From NCBI RefSeq assembly GCF_043641665.1, contig NC_092188.1, forward strand, positions 17,505,704-17,569,703: a stretch of 64,000 bases of DNA. Direction: 5' to 3'. The notes under the pieces are model-generated. The model made no database searches. It was given only the letters and a program-made list of their open reading frames with translations, and was not told the DNA's origin. The DNA comes from Enoplosus armatus. Lineage: Eukaryota; Chordata; Actinopteri; Centrarchiformes; Enoplosidae. Positions 57,880 through 64,000 of the stretch are shown here, in pieces. Within the stretch, counting starts at the first letter, position 1, and each line of letters opens with the position of its first letter. A program made the translations under genes and the position numbers.

Positions 57880-58704
57880 CTGTTGAGAGGGACAGTGGCA
57901 GAAGATGCGGAAAAAGTTATCATCACTTAATTTAGCATACGTTTCAATGCATATTTTAGTCTAGTACTAGAGACTTGACCATTGATTGAAAACGCTTCTC
58001 CGAAACCTTGAAAACAATCACAGGTTTCACAATAAACGCTTGTTCCCCTTAAAGAAAATGGGAAAAAGAATATGGAAACAATTTATGCTATCTATTCTTA
58101 GTGATTCAACTTCACAAAACTATTCCCTGAAAGACCAGCAGTTCATATGCATAGAACTGTGGTGGTGAACAGTTCAGATGCTGGATTTATTTCAATAGGA
58201 TGACTCTAGACATGAGATTGGCCTTGTGCTTGGCAAAACAGTTGTTTTTCCTTTTAATTTGTAAAATGCTCAAAAAGAAGAGAGAGAAATAAAATAATTT
58301 ACTATAACCCTCCGCTAAAAGCTGGTTTTGAAGCAGTAAATGCATTAAAGGTTAAGGAAGTGCCATTCAGGTTCTTTATCTCCATATTTATGACTGAATA
58401 TCTCACTGCAAAAGATCTGTGAATTTAACTCAAGTGGCAAACTCTCCTCTAAAGAGGAATAAACATTTCATTGAAAAGGCAGAGCACCGGCTCCACGCTC
58501 AGAACCCCTGAAGCAATAAGGAAACCCCCTCAGGATTCATAGATGTTCACTGAGTTGCATTCAATGTTTTTCATTTTTTTCACGGGAATGAGGGACCTTC
58601 CGTCTAATGTGCCTCTCAGTTAGTTAGACTAGTGTACTTCAATTATTTCTGTTCTGTTTAGCAGCACTCCATTGAAATGATTCTCGGCAGGAGACCAAAG
58701 CCTG

Positions 58705-58707
58705 TGT

Positions 58708-58742
<35 letters not shown>

Positions 58743-58756
58743 CGCGTGTGTGTTTA
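58705..58756. repeat. (GT)n microsatellite with GC interruptions
   Basis: GT run broken by GTGCGT and GCGC, which gives alternating purine-pyrimidine sequence. Confidence 0.95.
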
Positions 58757-61248
58757 TAACTACAGCCCTGGTATTAAAGAGGGATGGGTGCAGGAGAGGG
58801 TTTGATGGAGGGTGCTCTGTTTTGCTATTGAGAAAGGAAGAAAAAGGGGTGCAATACACACGTTCTATAAATAATAACCAAATGACTCAAGACATTATTT
58901 CACACTTTCATGAAACTATTTGGATACATTTCCCCAGAGTGCCTCTGTAAACGCTGTAAATGGTTGTGTGATGTTTCATTGCTTCATGAGAGTTTATGGC
59001 TGTGTTGGATGTATCTCTCCTCTGTGCAGTAAAGACGCTCATCTATTCATAACCACAAATCTTGATGGTAGGGTACATGCACGACCATTACAAGACCTCT
59101 TGAAGAAGTCCACCCCTCAAATTTGTAATTCACAATAGATTTTATTATGATCGGTGCCCAGAAGTGCCTGGAAAGTCTCTGATACGTTATATCACAAAGC
59201 TGTTCATAATAAACAGTAGATAAACAGCACATCTTTTATATCCCTCTCATCTCATGTACACAGAGGTAATACACTGACATTGAATCCTGTGCAGCACTGG
59301 AATGGGGACACTGTTTGTACATTTGATTCTACTGTTGTCATGGAAAATGAAACAAATACTAAAATTACGTTTAGTGTGTGCTATGCTGTATATTTCAAAC
59401 TATCTAAATATAAGAATCCAGAATGTTTTATTTCAGTGCTATGGCGGACAACAATATTTGTGTGTGCGCATGTGTGGTTGGGTGAATACTTTGTGACAAA
59501 AAAGCTGCCCTATGTGGCTCATTTTGAGCATAAATATTTCCTTTATCCATGGAGGATTTTCCTTTGCATGCACCAGAGGTGTTTGATATCAAGAGTGGGG
59601 GTTCCAAGTCTGGCTGACTGTGACCAAAGCCATCTATGTAATCAGTGACTCAGAATTTAAGCAGAACAGCTCCAGTGAAGAAGTCTGAAATATTTTACCT
59701 TTCTTTCTGAGTTTGAATATCTCTCTTCGTCAGCAGGGATTTTCCTTTGGCAGAGTGTCCAATACACAGAGTGGCACAGTTGTCTTCCCACACAGGGCAA
59801 ATGGCTTTGAATGTAATCTTTCACATTTGTGTGCACGATTGTGTGTGCGCGCATTTATGCAAGCACTGACGCGTGAAAGCAGCAACATCAAAGGCGTAGA
59901 GTCATATGTAACAGCCGTGGAACCTGTCAGTGCTCTTAGAGTCATCTTCCTTAAAGAGTTACATCACTGGGATCATCAAGGCCTTCTGCTTGCCACAGGC
60001 CTGGGTAAACTATGTTTTCACTGCTTTTCAACACAGACAATATACTGTACATTTACATATAAAATATACTGTGAACTTTTTGTTTATGAAATCAAGATAT
60101 ATTCTGGTTTGTGAATGCCCAAACAAATTGACTCATGGGACCATATTTGTACCCAGTGACAAACTGCAGCACAGGGGTTAGATTCAGGGGGATTGTGCTG
60201 TGCACAATACAAAATAATGGGAAACAACATCTTAATAAGGCCTCGGCTGACAAGCAGGGAATTTATATACCCAGTTTAACCTTTACAATAAAAAGGACAA
60301 CTTTAGGGCGCTCAAAATTGTGAATACCCAAGGGAAGATTCAGCAGTGAAACCCTGTCTAAAGCTAATAAGGCTTAAGCTAATAAAAGGTACCATAGCGC
60401 ATCCAAGTTACAGAAATTCAGTGAAGAAATCACTGGAGAAACTCAAAAACATCCATTGCCATGTCAAACTGTTTAAAGTTACAAGTCTCTGAGTTTCTGT
60501 CATTCAAACAAATTAGCTTCAGAGCACACCTGAGGCAGCTCCGCTGTGCTTTAAACTCTTACTGTGGCAGTGGACTTTGTCATCATCAACAATAACTTAC
60601 TTATCTAGGACACAAAGGATTTCAGTTTTCAATCCACAGTCGCTACAGTGTGTAGCAGAATGTCCTCTGGCCGTCTATGAAGGCCACACTGACACAATCC
60701 TGTTCTCCCTGTTTGCAAGCCATAAAAAAGATTAAATGGTAAAACAGAAGATTTCCTACCCATGTGGTCAATGTGGTTACAAGCTAATTCCATCCAAAGA
60801 CAATATGTCTTAAACAAAATCTCACAGTGGTTTTCCCAATTTCAGCAACAAAAGTGGGTCAGCTGTTCTGCTTCTGCACACATTTTCCATACAGTTTGCA
60901 GTTACTGTAACAAGGGGAATGAATGCAGATTTGACTCGCCTGAAACTCCCTGGTTTTCTATGTATCATTTATATTGTCTCAATCCAGGGAAATCAAGAGT
61001 GAGATGGGTACAAAACCAACAGGGGCATCATGGTGGGTTATTGAAATCACATAACACTTCACTACACCATCTCTAGACACAGTTGGCTGTAAAATGCATT
61101 TATTTGCACAAGTACTTCAGGGATATGAACTAAAGTGCTCTGGAGCACCCACATGTGAATGAACTTGGCTTGACTTTGCTCAAAGTTGCCATTTGCACAA
61201 AGTTACTTCTCAGTGATCTCTCACTCTGCATGTTGCAAATGACTCACC

Positions 61249-61335
61249 TCTCTCTCTCTCCCTCTCTGTCCCCTCTCTCCCTCTGTCTCTTTGTCTCTCT
61301 GTCTCTTTGTCTCTCCCTCCCGCTCTCTCTCTCTG
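61249..61335. repeat. (CT)n-rich tract
   Basis: TCTC repeats with CCCTC and TTTGTCTC variants. Confidence 0.9.
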
Positions 61336-62060
61336 TAACATCTGCCATGAGCTGGAAACAGCTTCACACCAACTGTGCCTCTCCCTGACTGTGTAGCCTG
61401 CCTGCCAGCCAGTCAGCTTGCGTTTTCAGCCCCATTAAACCTCATTGCTGCATCATTACAGCAGGTCTGCACCTCTTATCATGCTACTTCCTGGTTACCC
61501 TGCAATGCAACAACACCTGCTGAAGAGCTAGAGGGTAAAGAGAGGGCAACGCAATGGTTAAATACCTGTGACAAACAGCGGCTGGGTCTGTATGCTAGAT
61601 GGTGGAAACAAGGTGAGAGGGTACTTGTATGTCACATTTCTTTGCATCCCACTTGCATCTTAAACAGCAACACTTCACATCAGAAGTGACACACCACAAC
61701 CCTGAACGGGAATGAGTGGGTATTGAAAATGGATGGAAAGGTAAAATGAAGTCATGGGCTGAGAAATGCTTTGAAAACAACTAGCAGAGCACTTTCATAA
61801 AGAAGCAGTATATGATTAGGGAAATGAGACTTTCTATTCATTAAGTGTTGACTCCTTCCTCTTACCTTTCAAGCTTGTCTTAAACGTAATCCTGTTCATT
61901 TCCGCTTTTAATCCATCTATTCTTCCTTCTCATTTTGCCCTCCTTCAGCCCACCTCCTTTCTATCCTTAACTTCCTCCTTTCTCATGCTCTCCCTCCTCC
62001 TCCTGTCATTTCCTCCTTTCCCTACCTGCTATTGGCCCCTCCTCTTCCTCAGATTAAAAC

Positions 62061-62399
62061 CTAATCTCCTATAATGGTAGCCTTGCTGTCTAAAATGCTA
62101 TCTGAATGCTTAATTAATATTTAAAGAGCAGAATTTTCCTGCTCTCCCCTCCCCATTCTCTTCCTTTCCCTCTTGCCTCTCTGCTCTTTTCCCTCTTCCA
62201 TGTCTTACATCTTCCTCTTCACACCACCCTCATCTCTACTCTCCTTCATTCCCATTCATCCCTCACCACAACCTCTGGCTCTCTCTGCATTTCTGCCTTC
62301 CTCCATCTTCCTATTCCTCAAGCCAAGTTCTAATCTTTCATAATGATTGTCTGGGTGTCTAAACGCTCTCTAACGGCTTAATCAATACTTAATGAACAT
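62061..62399. repeat. Two diverged 70-bp modules, 269 bp apart
   Basis: 62061-62130 and 62330-62399 align without gaps at roughly 70% identity by eye. Shared words include CTAATCT, ATAATG, TGTCTAAA and GCTTAAT. They are separated and flanked by C/T-rich sequence. Confidence 0.55.
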
Positions 62400-64000
62400 A
62401 CCATAAATACTTTATGAACCTTAAACCCTGGAATCCCCAGGGTTTCATTAGCCATGGAGATATACACTTTTCTCCATCTCCACGATGACTGGAGGCTCAG
62501 TGAAATCAACACTGGATACTGATTACCTCATCATTTAGTCTCTGGTCAGTTCATATTACTGTTGGCATGGTGTTTGGCTGCTACTGCCTCTAATGTACAT
62601 GTGTTTGTTCTTGTGTAGAAGCTGGAGCACAAAAACAGACATGGCAATGTAAGATGTTATTGCAGTCAGTTGTACATATGATGTATGTCCTTTCAATTAT
62701 ATATGTCTTGACACACCACCCACATGTCAAATCACTCTGCTTTTTTTTGCGGAAGTTAACTTGTTTGTACAGCATATTCCTGTCTGCTGCATGGCTCAAC
62801 TACTGTTCTTGTTGGGTTTATCTACCTACATGTGAGTGCATTATAAAATAAAAATCTGGAAATATCTAAAAATCATCAAATTCCTGAAGCACTGCAGGAT
62901 GTTTTAAGCCATCTAAAAGGCCACTGTAAAGTGTTCTCGTACGCACTATTCAGCACAAGAAGAGCCACAGCTGGTTATTTCTTCTATGTATTTGAGTGTT
63001 GCATATCTCCAGAGAATGGGTTTAATCTGCAGTAATACAAAAAGGGCATGGAATTTGTCGCTGCTGTCACATCCGTTCAATTTCCAAGAAATAACAACTT
63101 TTCGAGCAGAACAAGAGAACACTCAGATTGATCGGTGCACTTTGTAAATTCTACACCAGGTTTTTGCTGCGGTGAATTGGCTACAAAGGTCATTAGCTTA
63201 GCTCACTTTTAAATGGTTTGAGCTAATGCTTAAGCATCATTAAAACCAGGGTTAGAGGCTTTTTGAGTGACGGCATACTTAAATAAATAAATATTACCTA
63301 TAAATTTATAATAACATGAATATTCAGAAGCAGAAAAGCTGTTTTTCACTCTGTGGCTCTCTAGTGGCTGTGAAGTGGCAAAGAAACCCTGACTATTCAA
63401 AGAAATGGCATCACACTTGACTAAGTGAGAGACAGACTATGTTTCAATGTTTAATTCAATTTCGTGACGGGCAGAACGTTTTTCCTCCCTCTCTGGCTTC
63501 CAACACTGCCTGCGTCTTCACACTCTGCATGACTCATTTAAAGTAATAAGAGAGGCCTTTCTAGATAATGGGGGCTACACACACACAGTTCTCTCATTCT
63601 CTAGTCACACATGCAGCTATTACTCAATCCACCCATTTATTCGCATGTTTGCTTCTCCTTCTCTCCAGCCCTGAATCTTTTTTTTTTGGCTCTCTACCGT
63701 CCTCTCTTTCTCATTGCAATTTTAACATGGCTCCGTCTAATCCCGTCTTTCTCTCTTTTTTTTCCACTCATACTGTCTCAACTGTGTGTATTAAAAGGCC
63801 AGTAATTCATCACGGAGTCAGAGCAGAGTGCAGTCCCTGCTGCACACCAGTGTGCAGGCTGCTTGTCTGCCAGCCATCCAGAGCTGGAATCAATCACCCA
63901 ATCCTGAGACACTGAAACCATCAGGGAGGGTCAGACAGAGATAGAAGAGAGAGAGGGAGAGATGGAGGGAAAGCTAGAGGGAGGCAGAAAGGGTGGAGGT

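Larger units (their letters stand above)
57880..64000 (-). other. rbms3 intron running off the right edge
   Basis: No sequence encoding RRM1 (its RNP1 would read KGYGFVDF) was found, so upstream exons are presumed beyond the window. Contents: a GT tract at 58705-58756, a CT-rich tract at 61249-61335, and a pair of similar 70-bp AT-rich modules inside a CT-rich block (62061-62130 and 62330-62399). Confidence 0.6.

Noticed and set aside
57880..64000. Search for rbms3 RRM1 exons
   Set aside because: No frame resembling TNLYIRGLPP or KGYGFVDF was seen on the minus strand, so I place these exons outside the window.
1..64000. CRISPR arrays, phage, plasmid or toxin-antitoxin modules, tRNA or rRNA genes
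   Set aside because: None seen. Direct repeats are all microsatellites, minisatellites or transposons, and the genes are intron-containing vertebrate genes.

Overview
This is vertebrate nuclear DNA, most likely from a teleost fish (a percomorph is my guess). The genes have many short exons with GT/AG introns, CA/GT, GA and poly-C/poly-G microsatellites are dense, and several repeat families look like common teleost non-autonomous elements. Nothing prokaryotic, viral or CRISPR-like is present.

Two protein genes can be assembled exon by exon, and they converge tail to tail. The plus-strand gene is complete: ten coding exons (12396-18012) encode a 500-residue ecto-nucleoside triphosphate diphosphohydrolase. 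It carries all five apyrase-conserved regions and one membrane helix at each end, and is closest by eye to ENTPD3. A probable non-coding first exon ends at 9463 and a polyadenylation signal lies at 18657. The minus-strand gene is rbms3, an RNA-binding protein of the RBMS/MSSP family. It enters from beyond the right edge. The window holds its last ten coding exons (57879 down to 22771, 289 residues: RRM2 and the whole C-terminal region) and a 3' UTR of about 2.6 kb ending near 20.18 kb. The RRM1 exons are not visible and must lie beyond 64000. The two proteins have no known shared pathway (cell-surface nucleotide hydrolysis versus mRNA binding). Their adjacency is a synteny signal, since both orthologues sit on human 3p.

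Layout: 1-9.2 kb is intergenic and rich in transposons, including a 1.76-kb foldback element with an 8-bp target duplication, a SINE-like tail and one unidentified 170-codon ORF. 9.2-18.7 kb is entpd3. 18.7-20.2 kb is the convergent intergenic gap, holding a 506-bp element flanked by TTAA. 20.2-57.9 kb is rbms3. 57.9-64 kb is an rbms3 intron running off the edge. The rbms3 introns hold foldback elements, a 21-bp minisatellite, a 300-bp GA satellite and an inverted RTE-like LINE insertion with matching 22-bp target duplications.

I found no undescribed biological system. The most notable observations are the twin-primed LINE, an rbms3 splice junction where splicing or read-through gives the same C-terminus, a pyrimidine tract of about 350 nt upstream of a 51-nt cassette-like exon, and a foldback element abutting an entpd3 splice acceptor.
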